Positions 11,816 to 24,135 of a stretch of DNA of 64,000 nucleotides are shown here, in pieces. Under the pieces are notes generated by a model, which had not been told where the DNA came from, made no database searches, and saw only the letters and a program-made list of their open reading frames with translations. Positions within the stretch are counted from its first letter, which is position 1, and each line of letters starts with the position of its first letter. Made by a program: the position numbers and the translations under genes. Origin of the DNA: Chalara sp. BL73 (Eukaryota; Ascomycota; Leotiomycetes; Helotiales); the NCBI GenBank assembly GCA_918026815.1, contig CAKJVC010000021.1, positions 62,001 through 126,000 on the forward strand, given 5' to 3'.

Positions 11816-12540
11816 CGTGAAGCGCAAGATATTTAATTGATCTTGTAGATGTCGTCGATTGATGCTCTCCGGCTTAGTCTAGAATTTTGAAAAGTTCAAA
11901 AAGTTCAAAAAGTTCAAAAAGTTCGCGAACCAAAACTATTTGGTGCGAGAGCTAATCCGCCTTGGCACATATTCATGCCTAAGGCAATTAACACGTGATA
12001 TTCATGTTGAAACCCTTCAACCTTGAGCCTCATCTGAATTTCGGTTTCGTCCCATAATTTGCTTTTGGTGAAATAATAGTTTGTTCTGCAATTGCAATTT
12101 TCCCGTGATTATATTCTAGAAGTTTTGTACGGACCTTTTGTGGCTTCTTGACTAGCAATCCCATGTTGCTCATGAAACCGGCTCTTCATGTCATCGCTTT
12201 ATAATGACTCGGAACTTTATTATTTCATGCCGATATACGCAGGGGATCAATAATAAACAATAAACACGTACAACCTTGAGCCCTCATCATCATTGAAACG
12301 TATCCAAATCAAACCTATCCGTGTCTATCATTCGTAAAGCCTGAGCGAAAGCCACCTCTTCAACGGCGCTGAAGATTTAACCTTTCTCTTGTCCAACGGC
12401 AGGCTTAGCACCGCATGCATTGCGAGATAATTATAGAACCTGGAACCTTAATCTTATCGTCAAACTTTCTGATTGCAACGTCACAACAACATACCTAGAA
12501 TACCCTACGAATTCTCAATTTACCGTTATCACTATCGAAA
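11816..12540. other. Divergent promoter region, RPL30 (minus) and coiled-coil gene (plus)
   Basis: 725 bp between two start codons facing away from each other. It contains the AAAAAGTTC repeat array close to RPL30 (listed separately). The remainder is AT-rich with no gene seen. Confidence 0.6.
11890..11930. promoter_or_regulatory. AAAAAGTTC tandem array upstream of RPL30
   Basis: Four near-perfect copies of a 9-base unit (aaaaagttc; first copy one A short) at 11890-11924, ending in the palindrome gttcgcgaac (11921-11930). The array lies 75-115 bp upstream of the RPL30 start codon, a position suited to a promoter element. Regulatory function is inferred from position only. Confidence 0.45.
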
Positions 12541-14493
12541 ATGTCGACTGCGACCAAGAAACCTCCTGTCGGCACGGTAGGAGGCCGCCGGCCCCCTTCG
12601 ACAGATTCACCACTGTCACCAGTCTCTAGGACTTCTCCATCGCGTTCCCCTGCGCCGTCAACAGCTCCTGCAAATGGCGTAACACGGACGCGATCATTAC
12701 GAGGAGGGAGTCCTCTCTCTGCGCGAGCGGCTATGCAGAGGCCAGGCGCTGGCGCATCCAATCTTAGCAATAGCAGCCTACCATCAGACGCGGATGATGA
12801 TGCCCGAGCTGAGGCGGTCGCATTGCTGGACGATTTGAAAGAACGGCTTCACAAAGCCGAGACTATGTCTGAGCAATTTGAAAAACAGGCGCAAGTCCTA
12901 CAATTGCGATTGGACGAGGCTATATCTGAGCAAGCAAAGCTGGAGGATAGATTACATGAGAATGAGGAGAGGCTAGAGACACTGGAGAATGAGAAGAGGG
13001 ATGCACTTAGACAGAAACGCGAGATGGAATCTATATACGAGGCGGAGAGAAGCTCGATGACCAAGGAACGAGAGGAATCTGCCAACCGGGAAGAGGAGAT
13101 GCAGACTATAATTCAGCGATTGAAAGATTCCTTAAGTCAAAGGAACAATATCGATGAGGAGAGTAGAATCTCTCGTCGCTGTAAGTTCTCCACCCCTTTA
13201 TAAACTATAGAAACTATCAAGAGCTAACCTCTACAAGCAAACAATTCTTCACCTGGCTTTGACAGCCAATTTGCGCCGCCAGCTGGCTTGAACCGAAGCG
13301 ATTCTCGGAATAACTCCAAATTGGTTCTTCAGAAAGACAAATTGATCGAATCTCTCAGGCTGGAGTTAGCAGAGGCACAGATCAAATTAGTAGAATCAGA
13401 GAACATGGGAGGCGGGCGAATGCATGAAGTTGAGAGATTATTGCTTGAAGCACGCATGACAAATGCGCGGTTACTAGAAGACAACGAAAGCTATCAGTTA
13501 TTATTGTCACAAAAGACATTAGGAGGAGAGTTCCACCATAGCGAGTTTATGGGATCGGCATCGAACGCAGCTGCATTGAGTGCTCTAGAAGGGAGACCAA
13601 TAGGTACAAGCTTAGCAGATGAGCTTGCGGGTACCGAAGAAGATGATGGAGAACTTGATCCTAGGTCTCGTCGTCTTGAAGCCGATTTAAAGGCTTCAAA
13701 GGCAGAGAACAAAGCCTTAACACTATACATCAACAAAATCATTGAACGACTACTTCAACACCAAGACTTCGAGGCCATCCTTGACCAATCGTCTGAGTTC
13801 AAACCAGGCGCCGCCAGAGCCAACACGGAAAAGGATCTACCTCCGCCTCCGCCAGAACAGGCATCTGGAGCCTCGATCCTCCAACGAGCAAAGTCAGTCG
13901 CGATGGGTGCAACCCGACGGCCACGGCCACAATCCTATATGCCAGCGGCCAACACCACCGATCCAGGAACAGCACCAAGTATCCCGATCGGTCTCAACCG
14001 TACCTCCAGCTTCCGCACGGGGCGCCCCAAGAGCGAGCAATACACTGGCGGGGCCGCCAATGTCGTAAACGCCATGTACAAAGGCAACGGACAGATGTCC
14101 CCCACCCTTACTGGTCCGCAAACTCCACGACATTCACAATCCTTCTTCACGCCTCCTCCCGCCATCGGAAACCCCAACGCTGCATCTCGAGTCCCAAGCA
14201 CAGGTTCTCAAAGTGTTGCGGGGAACTTTCCCGGTATGAGGAGCGAGACGAGTAGTATGAGTGGGGACAGCGGGGAAGTAAACACGCCCGGGAACACGCC
14301 ACCAAGGAAAGAGGAGAAGACGACAACGTTTGCTGGGAATAAGCCAAGACCGCTGAGACTGGTGCAGGATCATCCAGAGAATGCGAGAAGGGCGAGTTTG
14401 TTGGATGGTATTGATTCGAAGAGGGCCAGCTGGATTGGGTGGGCGTTTGGGAAGAAGGAGGAGGCTGCGTTTGCGGAAAGTATCAAGGAATAA
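12541..14493 (+). CDS. Coiled-coil protein, fungal, unknown function
   Basis: Two exons, 12541-13180 and 13238-14493, GT-AG intron of 57 nt, phase closes to 631 aa. Seen: a Pro/Ser/Thr-rich N-terminus (1-85), a long heptad-like helical region rich in Glu, Gln, Arg and Leu (about 90-210 and again about 235-300), a shorter conserved-looking helix (ALTLYINKIIERLLQHQDF) near residue 365-385, then a disordered Ser/Pro/Thr-rich tail ending with a short Trp-containing segment (ASWIGWAFGKK). No catalytic motif. This composition fits a scaffold or cytoskeleton-associated protein; similar fungal proteins are often labelled 'M protein repeat protein'. Function is not established. Confidence 0.8.
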
Positions 14494-15741
14494 TTTAGAA
14501 CGTCGGTGTTGTAAGATAGGGATGGACGATTGAATAGAAGGCACGCAACTCAAATAAACTTATAGTTGGAAATGGGAATGACACGGCCGTAGGAGAGGTA
14601 TTGAAGAATACGGGGAAAGGCATGGGCAAGGGGACTCGAACAAGACATAACAGCCTGTTTACTTTGTCACTTGGAGAACAGGTTATTAAATCATGGGGAT
14701 TAGGATACCCAGGGGTGGAGGCACACTTTTCTTGCATTCAAAAGATGGCAGGTATACCATCCAGTAACTAATTCTCGTTATGAAGAAAGAACAACAAAAT
14801 ACGACAATAGCACAATCAAACGCTCCAAAAACTAGGCGGTTTCGTGATTTCAACATCCCTTTTCCTATATTCCTCCTCCTCTGTTCCTCCTCCACTGCTT
14901 CTCTTGCCCTGTTTCTCTTCCTCTGTCATCCTATTCACGTATGAACTCTCCCAACGTCAAAGTTTTCCGGCAGCCGAACATAGCTGGTCTTCTCATCCAA
15001 GCCCAAGAATAACGAAATACGAGTCTCTGCAGTCTGTTTTCCTTTCCAACATGAAATGGCGGCGTCGGCAAAGAGCGAGTATGAAATTCGTTTCGTCGTT
15101 ACTGCTTGATTTTTGCTCCCTGCTGTTGTCCTACGAGTACTGAATCCTGGTCATTACTGTTGTGTACTAGAAGAGATTCCCTACGCAACTGCCTACAAAG
15201 TTGTTTTATTAACTTTCCATCACAGCCAAGCCGTTTCATCAAAGTTTGAAGCTTGTAAATATGAATTTTGGATCAATTTACACCATATATCTCCAAGTTT
15301 CAGCGTTATTGGAGCACTTTGAAATTCTTTTGCAAATTGTTTTTCAGTGCTCCTGCTATACGGTTTTTTGGACAATTGAGTAGGAAAACCTTCCTTTTTT
15401 TTTCTTTTTTCTTTTTTTTTTTGATTGTATTGGGCTGGTCGTTATTATTGCTGTGCACGTTTCTTGTCGCCTGCTAGACCATAAAATATCATTGTCGACT
15501 CATGCTCTATTGCTACATCCGTAGATTCACGAATGATCGGTTAGCAGGTGTTTACTGAAAAATATATTCATCGTCATCGTCTTCCCCATGTTGATGTGCG
15601 CCAATAGACTCTTGCGAAGGTAGGTCGGCAGTACCACACAAGGGTTAGTACCATTTGCTGAGACTATTATCCGCCTACAAGCGATCACAGAGACGTAGCT
15701 TAGTTGTCCGAAGGTACTACAGCGCTTGCGATGACCATTTC
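14494..15741. other. Intergenic, pyrimidine-rich
   Basis: About 1.25 kb between two genes that converge here. It contains a C/T-rich tract around 14862-14935 and long T runs near 15389-15422. These can belong to the 3' UTRs. No gene recognised. Confidence 0.5.
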
Positions 15742-18327
15742 CTAGCCGCTGGTATTTGCTACTGTATACAGAGAGTCATGTCTGCTAGGCAATGCGTCCA
15801 CGGTGGTCGCACGATAACGTAGGCCGTATTCAATATGACTAGGAACTTGAGAATATAGGTGGTCTGCCTCCCCTGTGTGTAATCTGTCCGCTTGTAGGTT
15901 CGGCGGATGAAATGTCCTTCTCTTTGAATGGCGTCCAGACTCTTCTCTGACATCCCTTCTAGAGCTGTGCTCACTTGCTTGGTGTTTGCGCATTGCTTGT
16001 TGACCAGAAAACATTCGCTTGCAAGACTGGCAAGGTCGACAAACTTCTATATATGCGTCAGAAGAGCCCGCTATTTCAGCTCTGAAAAAATAACTTACGA
16101 TTCCTTTTATGTCTCCTAAAATTCGCTTCACGACCCATACCCGAGAACCTGGTGCCACACTGATCGCATAACAATTCTGCTGCATTTGTTTCAATATTGC
16201 TCGTGGTCGGGTTGATAATAGTAGTAGGTGATGGTGGATAGCTTCCTTGAGGGGCTTCTTGGCAGATCTGGCTCAGTGGTTGAAGGGGCCTCCATTGCAA
16301 ACCGTCTACTTTCTCGCTTTTTATGATCTGCTTATGTAGAAGCTGGACTTGCGGAACTCTTCGATTCTCTGATTGAGTCAAGAAGTTGGATGGTTTCACT
16401 ATAGCATCCGCCAAAGTATCGTGGGCAAAGGACGCCCTTTGGTCAGTTTGATACATAGAGATCGTGGCGTGTAGCCAATACTCAGGGCCACTTGAGGCCC
16501 TAGCAAGTGACTGTGAGGGTGTTGGAATAATCCGCATGCTCTGGTCACATGTTGCTCCTACAGGGTGAATGACGAACTCATACCTAAAGCATTAGGTCAG
16601 TTACGTGGTCATTAGCTAATAGGAACATTTGCTAACGGAACAAAGGTCGATGTTCCTGAGACTGTCTCGGAGCGGCTCCCTCCAAATTTTACTCACAAGT
16701 TACCAGTACCAACTGTTGCAACTTTAAATTTCAAAGCGGTCTCGAATAATGTCAGCAGAGAGTCGGTTCGACGCTTAGAAGGTCTCTCCGCCTGACCCCA
16801 ATCATCAACATCCACCTCATGCGCACTTGAGGGCGAGACGAAAAGAGGTGCTAATGCTTTGGTGAATCTAGCAACAAGGTGTGAAGCTCTGCGCAGGAGC
16901 ATGTTGCGGAACAACTCCCTGCTAGTGGCATGACGATACGCTGCCAGCTCGTACCTACGTAACACCTCCAAACCATCTACTCCATAGTCAGGTCTCTCCA
17001 CTCTTTCCATATCTGCAGACTAAAAGGTTTGGTGCACTTGCATGAACTTACCTGTGCTATGAAATGCTAATTCCCGATATGCCTCTAATAAAAGGTTCCC
17101 ACCCTCCGGAACAAAGCTTGGAAAGTCCGTATGGAATACCCAGTCCCGAATTGCAACCAAAGCAAGGGTTTTGATAATGTGCTCAGGTTGGTATTCTAGC
17201 ACATATTTCCTAAGCAGCGAGGTTCCCGATGATACAGTTGCATTGTTGGTTGGTGATGAAATAAGTGCAATAAGGTCGGATGTAGGCGGAAGCTCGGGTG
17301 TCAACAGTCTTCCACCCGTATTGTATTTGTGCATATGCAGTATGGAAGATAACTCAAATTCAATACTCGACATTGCTTCATCAATTGTACTATGATCGAA
17401 GCGAAAACTACTTTCCTCGGATGGGACGTCGAAAAGGCGAATAAGGTCTGATAGCTTCTTGTTTCGCTCGTATTGGCGCCACAGATCGTGGGTATATCTA
17501 TAGAACTCTCTTTCCAGAGGATTCTTGCTGTCTCTCTCCCGCTCTGCTTGAGCCATTATCATGTGGTGTATCTGAGTTTCTAGTACTCTCACTTTCTCTA
17601 GAAGCCTCTCCTCGTTCTCCTCTTTTTCTCGGATATTGTCTTCCATCCGCTTCCTAATTCTCTCTACTTCAGTAGATTGTGTCGAGGACTCAGCTCCTCT
17701 AACTAATGGCTGGGAAATTTGAGGTTCGCTTGGTGATACATGGCCTTGAGAGCCATATTCCTGCGAGTTCGTTGGCGGCCGAGAACTGATGTCCTCAGTG
17801 GGAAAATTCGAGGCAGTAGCATTTGGACTTGCCAAGACCTCCGGATTTCCCGAGGAGAGTGATTGTACCTAGCAAGGCATATGTTTAGACTTAATATCTG
17901 TAGAAGGAGCATACATGAGACATACGTTCTTGTAACTACGGTTATCCCCCCTAGTAGCCTCAATCAGAGAAGGATTCTCTCCTTGTAGTCCTGAGTTCAG
18001 TCGATAGTTCTCAACCTCCTGTCTTATCTCTGCATGAAATTCCTCAGGAAGTTTAGTCAACACATGGCTTCCATTTCTTTCCAGGTCTTCTCTCTGGCCG
18101 TGACTTCGTAAGCTACTATAGGCATTGGTGTGTTTTGTTCTCGCCAAGTTACCGAGCTTGTTCTGGACTTGGGAGTACGTAATTATGCCATTATTATTTC
18201 CCATAGCTCTCCTACGCCGGCTCAAATGCTCACATATAGTCTGCTTGAAGTCACGCTTGGTGGAGATGCAGAAATCTAGCCACGCCAGCATTGACACTAC
18301 ATCATACGGAAGAAACACGTTCTTCAT
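15742..18327 (-). CDS. C2H2-type zinc finger protein with N-terminal fungal WLDxCI domain
   Basis: Five exons on the minus strand: 17926-18327, 17052-17868, 16697-17012, 16099-16583 and 15742-16046. Every junction keeps phase, giving 774 aa. The first about 60 residues (FLPYDVVSMLAWLDFCI...DFKQTICEHL...NKLGNLAR) form a small helical domain that I associate with expanded families in plant-associated ascomycetes; its role is not known to me. Residues about 240-300 are a coiled coil. The C-terminus has two zinc-finger-like units: CDQCGTRF...FRRH with Cys instead of the usual last His, then CQSCKRMFSGQQAMRKHQASEH, a standard C-x2-C-x12-H-x4-H finger. Probably nuclear, DNA-binding or regulatory. 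The end of exon 5 after the finger is low in recognisable features. Confidence 0.8.
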
Positions 18328-19667
18328 TCTGTCTAATTAGCCTTGTGTACATCATTCAATGGTGAGGTTCCTATTTATCATTTAGTGGAAGTCCGGGAGC
18401 GTACTTACTCTCGATAGGTCCTAGTCTTTTACAAAAGATCGGCTTGACAGTAAGCTGAAGTCAAGTTGTTGCTTGGCGGGGTTGGTCGAAGCTGCAAATA
18501 ACCTAGTTCAAAAGCCGTTCCTGAGTTTGAAGCTTGCTAAGTCAATCCGGAGGGATCGGTCAAAGTATGCCAGAGATAATCGGGCTTATGAAAACCTGCT
18601 CTGTTTGTTAGACCAAAAAGCCATATAAGCGCAGAAGGTCTTTTACCCTAACCATAAGCTACCCCACTTCCCCCTCTAGGTAGACCTAGAAAAAGCCAAT
18701 CGGGGTATGGTTCTCGTGTGAGGCACACCACGCAGTCACCGGGATTAGAAAAAAAGCAAACAAGCCAACAAACTCCTATAATCTTGGCAATTACGGTAGA
18801 GCGAGATAGTAGGATCACAACACAAATCATTGATGTACGTGATATGGTAATCTCTATGAATGTGCCTTTGGTGGCTCCACGGGACGAGTTTATTGCCGTG
18901 TCTGAAGCTACTGTAATTGAAAAAGAAAAAGAAAAAAAGATAAGTTACTCTAAATAATCCTTTAATTTTGTCACTTTTTTTCTCCCATGTCTTACGTAGC
19001 CTCTCCGCTCGAATAAATACTTGTTGATATTATATGGCCTGTCATACCGGGCAGGCCCACCATGTCCCCTATGGTTGGAGCACAATCCTAATCACATCCT
19101 AAAGAGCAACATGGCGTCCTTTTGTGCTAAACTTGTTTATCCTGTAGACCATCAATAGCTCGTTCATTCCATGGAAGCATTCGGCTGCAATTTTCTACCG
19201 CTCAAGTGAATCGGCATATCTTGTGGCGTCAATACATGTAGAAAAGTATGCAAAAGAGTAGAATGAGTCAAAGGCATGCGGTAAGAAGGGTCTAGGTCGT
19301 TTCATGTTGCACAAGTAATCTTGTGATATGTACAATCTTCTTGCCCACTAGTCTCTTTACGTATTCAAGGAGCAGTAGGAAGGCAACACCTATGTCCCGA
19401 ACTAAGACTTTCCCACTTGCTGTAAGATTATAGGCCGTATTGAAAAATCTGCTTCCCCATTTCCAGCCTCATCGAAAAACAGGGAACAAAGCTGGTCCCT
19501 CGTTCCCGTTGGCAATTTAACACTTTCTTCTCCAGCAACCACAGCCTCCTCATCTGCCTGTCTCGAGTATCTATTGTCCGCTGCGTCTCCCTATCAAAAC
19601 GTAGTTTTGAACCTACTACCAGTAACCATAACTTGTTCTCAACTATTTCACAGCAACAGTATACACC
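18328..19667. other. Intergenic, promoter side of two divergent genes
   Basis: 1.34 kb between the C2H2 gene (minus) and the Hsp70-like gene (plus). A purine-rich AAAAAG repeat occurs around 18919-18941. Short frames on both strands show no family signature. No gene seen. Confidence 0.5.
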
Positions 19668-22393
19668 ATGACGCAATCATCAACACCCGGTGTTTCAAAT
19701 AGCAAGGTATATATGTTTACCTCTGGTTAGAGACCTGATTAATATATCGTCAGAAGTCCAAATCAAAGAGAAAACGCCCCGCTGCGGCCTCAGAGTCGAA
19801 CCTTCAGTTGATAGAAATAGCCCAGCGTGCTCAAAGCCTCGGTTGGCCGTCATCTGTAGGTACAATGTCGCAAGATGCTCATCACGATTCCCCCGAGCCA
19901 GTCTCAAAACGCCGGCCGAGCTGGATCGTTGGAGCGGATATTGGAACTACATACTCTTCATTAGCAGTTATCGAGTTACCCGCAGATCAGGATCGAGAAG
20001 TCATAGATCATTCCAAGATTTTAATGGTCAACAACTGGCCTGGAGACGTACCGCCTGGCCTCTCCCCGCAGGTCCCCACTCTGGTCTGGTATGGCTCTCA
20101 ACAGCACAGGGACCGAGAGCCGCCGAAGGACCAATTCGACAACCATGAGCTGGGTGAACTAAGTGACCTGATCGACGGTGAGTATCAAACGAGCAGTTTC
20201 ATACCAGCCGAAGAAGAGCTGTCAGAAGAAGACGGTGATATTCCGGATACCCAAGGAAGTGACAAGTTCCTTTGGGGCTTTAGTGTCAAGAATCACCTTT
20301 TCAGCAAACGTGAGGGCCGTGATCCTAAAAAGCTTATTTCCAAATCAAAGCTCATGCTCGTCCCGAATGAGTATACCAAAGATAGTCACGATTCCTTACG
20401 CTCGAATATAGATTACTTGATCGAGAAGGGATTGATCAGGAAATTTGGCTCACAATCGGAACCAGACTTGCGAGATGTCCGAGATCCCATTTCGGACTTT
20501 TTGGTTGCGTTTCTTTCACATGGCAGATCCTGGCTGAAGGACAAATCTACCTTCCAAGACACCGACCATGTGGAATTTGCTTTCGCGGTGCCGAGTATCT
20601 GGTCCGCGGAGGCATCCAGGGTATGGCAAGCTTCGATTGAGACGGCCATCCAAGCTTCGGGATTTGGTACAGCAGCATTACAGCAAGGAACAATTCAGGA
20701 CCTGTTTCTCACCACCGAGCCAGAAGCTGCGGCAGACTATCTGCTCTTGACAAAGAATTTTGCGTTGGCAAGTAGTTTCGTCTCTGTATGGTGTATAGGG
20801 TCGTCATAGCTAATCTTACGGTACATAAAGGCTGGTCAAGCATTGCTAGTGGTAGATTGTGGTGGTGGTACAGTTGATGTGGCGGCTTTTCACTGTTCCT
20901 CCAGATATCCACTACGGCTTCGGGAGAAAGTGGTTCTCCCGATAGGTATGTCTGTCCATTCTTAAGTGACTAAAGAGTTGCCCTTAAGTCTATCAGGGGA
21001 CAATTGTGGAGCGAGTTATGTCAATGTAAATCACGATAAACTCCTTCTCAACCGTTTAAGACCACAACAAAGGCATCTTGAGACTGTAAATGAACAGCCA
21101 CTTGAAGGTATCATTGCAGATCTAGCGCAGGAGTTTGAAGATAGAGTTAAGAGGAGCGTTGATTTCAACCGGAAAGGGACAGTCCTCCAAAGGCTGAAAA
21201 TTTTCGGTTTGCAAGGTGATCAAGAAACGGGCGTTGAAAATCGTTTTGATCACAACCACATGCTCATGGAACGGTAGTATCTCTCTTTGGTTAGCTCAAA
21301 AGTATTGAGCTAATCGTTACATATTAACTAGACAAGACTATGAGATCATCTTTCTACCTCTCTTCGAGAGGATTGGTAACCTCATTCGCCAGCAGATCAA
21401 AGCTGCTCGGGACGAGAAAGTCAGTGTCCAGGTAACTCTATCAATCTAGATGTTGTTATTGGCTGATTTTCTTGTCTAGAATATACTGCTTGTTGGAGGA
21501 TTTGGTGCGTCGCCATCACTGAGAACTTGGCTTAAAGAGTTCCTCAAGAACCTTGCCAAAGAGCTGCATCTGTCATATGAGTTTTCCCTTACCATACCAA
21601 CGCCTCATGACTGGTGGGTTTACCGTCATGGTACTTATAACCTATTTCATCTGACAGTGCGCAGTCTCATTGCTGTTGCAGGCGGCGCTATCACTCGAGC
21701 ATTGGACAAAAGAAATGGCCCCAAAAGAATACTTTTTTCAAGCTACGGTTTCTTACAGCGCATACCTTGTAGTCAAGGAGTAATGGATAAGACCGATGGT
21801 AAAAAATACATTACTGTAGTCAACTATTTTGCGATCAAGGTAAGTTACTGTACCAGAGAATAGCGCAAGCAATGAGCCCATAAGCGTATAGAGATGTTAA
21901 CCAGATCTAGGGAGAGCCGGTGCCGGAGAACCATGAATTTGCTCCAATTCAACTTACGCATACTTTCCTAGCCAACGAAGAGAAGTTTGTATGTGAGGAA
22001 CTGCTTTTTGTTTCTGACACAATCACCGAATCTGGCTATAATCTCAGACATGGGAAAACAAACGAGACCGAACGAGCATTTTTGGCAAGGAAAAAAAAAG
22101 ATCCAGGTGCGATCCAGCACAAATGTCAATTGCAGGGCCGGCTAATCGTGGATATGACTTTTGCACGAGATCACCCGCTTTGCGTGCTAATTGGCGCTGA
22201 GAACAATAAACCAGAGCATCATCCGTACTATCGAGTCGAATACGATTTGGTGCCTATAATTAAGGATCGAAATCTCAGATATGAGGTCAGGCACCAATAC
22301 CTTGAGCTTGAGGAAACCGGAAAGTACAAGATTGCGAAAGGGGGCTGCGGGTACGCCAGTCTCGCGGCTGCGTTCCAACCAGGCACGGCATAA
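19668..22393 (+). CDS. Hsp70-like ATPase-domain protein (HSPA12-like), eight exons
   Basis: Spliced model: 19668-19706, 19754-20785, 20831-20945, 20997-21273, 21332-21431, 21480-21613, 21665-21839 and 21911-22393. Phases close to 784 aa. Seen: phosphate-1 motif GADIGTTYSS near residue 73, TTEPEAAADYL near 330, phosphate-2 motif VVDCGGGTVDVAA near 365, and NILLVGGFGASPSL near 522, the adenosine-binding motif of the actin/Hsp70 superfamily. The C-terminal part does not resemble the canonical Hsp70 substrate-binding domain and lacks an EEVD tail. Such divergent Hsp70-like proteins are multi-copy in filamentous fungi and are related to animal HSPA12; client and role are unknown. The exon 6/7 junction was placed at the only phase-consistent acceptor. 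ATP binding is a good inference; chaperone activity is not shown. Confidence 0.88.
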
Positions 22394-23588
22394 AATTTGT
22401 TATGTCATTGAAACCTGTAAACTAGCTCCCCTATAAATTCGGCTCTTGAATGTAAAGTCTGAGTCAAGCCGTCTCTCATCCTCTTGAGTTGTATTGCCAT
22501 AGTGACGGAGGAAGGTTGAAGTTGCTAGCCTGGATTGTCTAGTTTATACCGTTTATGCAAAGTTGATGCTCCTAATAGGTTTACCTGCCTCTGCAGCGCC
22601 CGAAGAGACCTAAATATACAAGTATTATATAGATATAGCCAGCCTACAATCCCGTTATTAGACTTTGGACGGTTGAAAGAGGCTAAAACAAAGGAACGGG
22701 ACTACCTTGATGTGTAGAGCCTAGACGGAAATAATATACCATTGCCGCGTATTTCCTTTCTAGCTCAAATAGTAGTAAAGTATTTTAATAGTTGCTCCCC
22801 AATAAGCAGACAGTTGAAGCAGAAGAGTGGATTATGCACGGTGTTAGAGTTCAGGACGCCTCCTATCGTTGTATCAGGTGAGAGGTGAGCATTTTACTGC
22901 TGACGCGGATTCGCGGACTTTCGAGGAGCAATAATTGAGCACAAGAGCACCTTAATAACAGACTGATGCCTGAAGCACCAAGGCGTAGATGGAGGCGGAT
23001 GGTATTGTGGACAAACAGCATGTGGAAACTGGTTACTGCCATCGCGCCACTCTCCTGGCACCAAGTACAGACGTCATTAGCGGGCATGGCTGTGTTGCAG
23101 GTTGCAATATGTCTGCAGCCATTTTTGAAAGAATGATTCAATATTAGACCTATACAAAATAGAGCTTACCTTCAAATACAACCTTATATTTGTCGCTAAA
23201 GGTAATTCATAAGAGCAGGACTAACAGGGGACAGGTTATTTATCGAGGATGCAGTTTAGTTAAGGGTCCATTGGCCACTGAAGGAGGCGAGGGCCTTATA
23301 CCCGTGACAGTCATTAGCCCTCGCCCCCCTCGCCAGCCCTAAATAGGGGTGAGACGTCCCCATCTACATACACAATGACATCGTAGTTTGTTTGGCCTCC
23401 GGTTCAAAAGAAATTGAATTTACTATTCTCACTCAGTTGTAACTTCAGAGTTTCTTGGAGATGCGTTTCCTTTTTTGAAGAAACCTTTGTATAGGTCAGA
23501 TATCAGAACATCATGCAATGCTGCAAGCGATGCTGTGTATCCCCTGCCTCCGCTTGCCGAGCGCCTTACATGTCATTACGGAGCGTGG
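22394..23588. other. Intergenic between Hsp70-like gene and hAT element
   Basis: About 1.2 kb with no recognisable gene. A GC-rich inverted repeat is present: ggcgagggc at 23286-23294 and its complement gccctcgcc at 23317-23325, separated by 22 nt. Confidence 0.5.
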
Positions 23589-23596
23589 GATATAAA
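23589..23596. repeat. Target-site duplication of hAT element, left copy
   Basis: Eight bases, gatataaa, directly outside the left inverted terminal repeat. An identical copy lies at 27056-27063. An 8-bp duplication is the hallmark of hAT insertion. Confidence 0.95.
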
Positions 23597-23608
23597 CAGT
23601 GTATACAA
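23597..23608 (+). repeat. Left terminal inverted repeat of hAT element
   Basis: cagtgtatacaa; the exact reverse complement is found at 27044-27055. It begins with CAG, typical of hAT ends. Confidence 0.95.
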
Positions 23609-23735
23609 TTAGAGTTGAACTCTAGAGTTATATACTTAACTCTAACTCTAACTCTAAAATATTTTTATAACTCTAATTCAACTCTAATAGTATTAGAGTA
23701 ACTTTAAGTGACTTTAAGTTGATTAGAGTGAGATT
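23609..23735. repeat. Left subterminal ACTCTAA/TTAGAGT array
   Basis: About a dozen ACTCTA or TAGAGT units in both orientations, including three consecutive copies of taactc around 23637-23656. A matching array lies at the other end (26909-27040). In hAT elements such subterminal repeats bind transposase; that role is inferred here. Confidence 0.8.
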
Positions 23736-24135
23736 ACGTAAACCGGATAATTGATTTTCCCTGACCGGTTTAAGCCTAACTAAGCATTACTTAGATTTTA
23801 GCTTTAAAAAATAAGCGGTTTTTAGCGCGGAAAAACTTCGATCCGGTTAGTTTCGGTATTACAAATCAAAAGATTCTAAAATAATTTTTCAATTTCTAAT
23901 AACTTTATTAATAATAACTTATTTCTAAAAGCTTTTAATTGATTCTATATTTATAAATAAAATCTTTGATTGCTAATAAATAGAATCTTACCGAACTTAA
24001 TAGATTTTTTTAAATTTATTATAAAACTGTAAAAGATTTCAAAAAAAAAAATAACTTTTTAAAAATTTAAAAATAACAATCAATTACTTTAACAACTTTA
24101 TATCAAAACTTTTATATACTTTACTTTTGTATACA

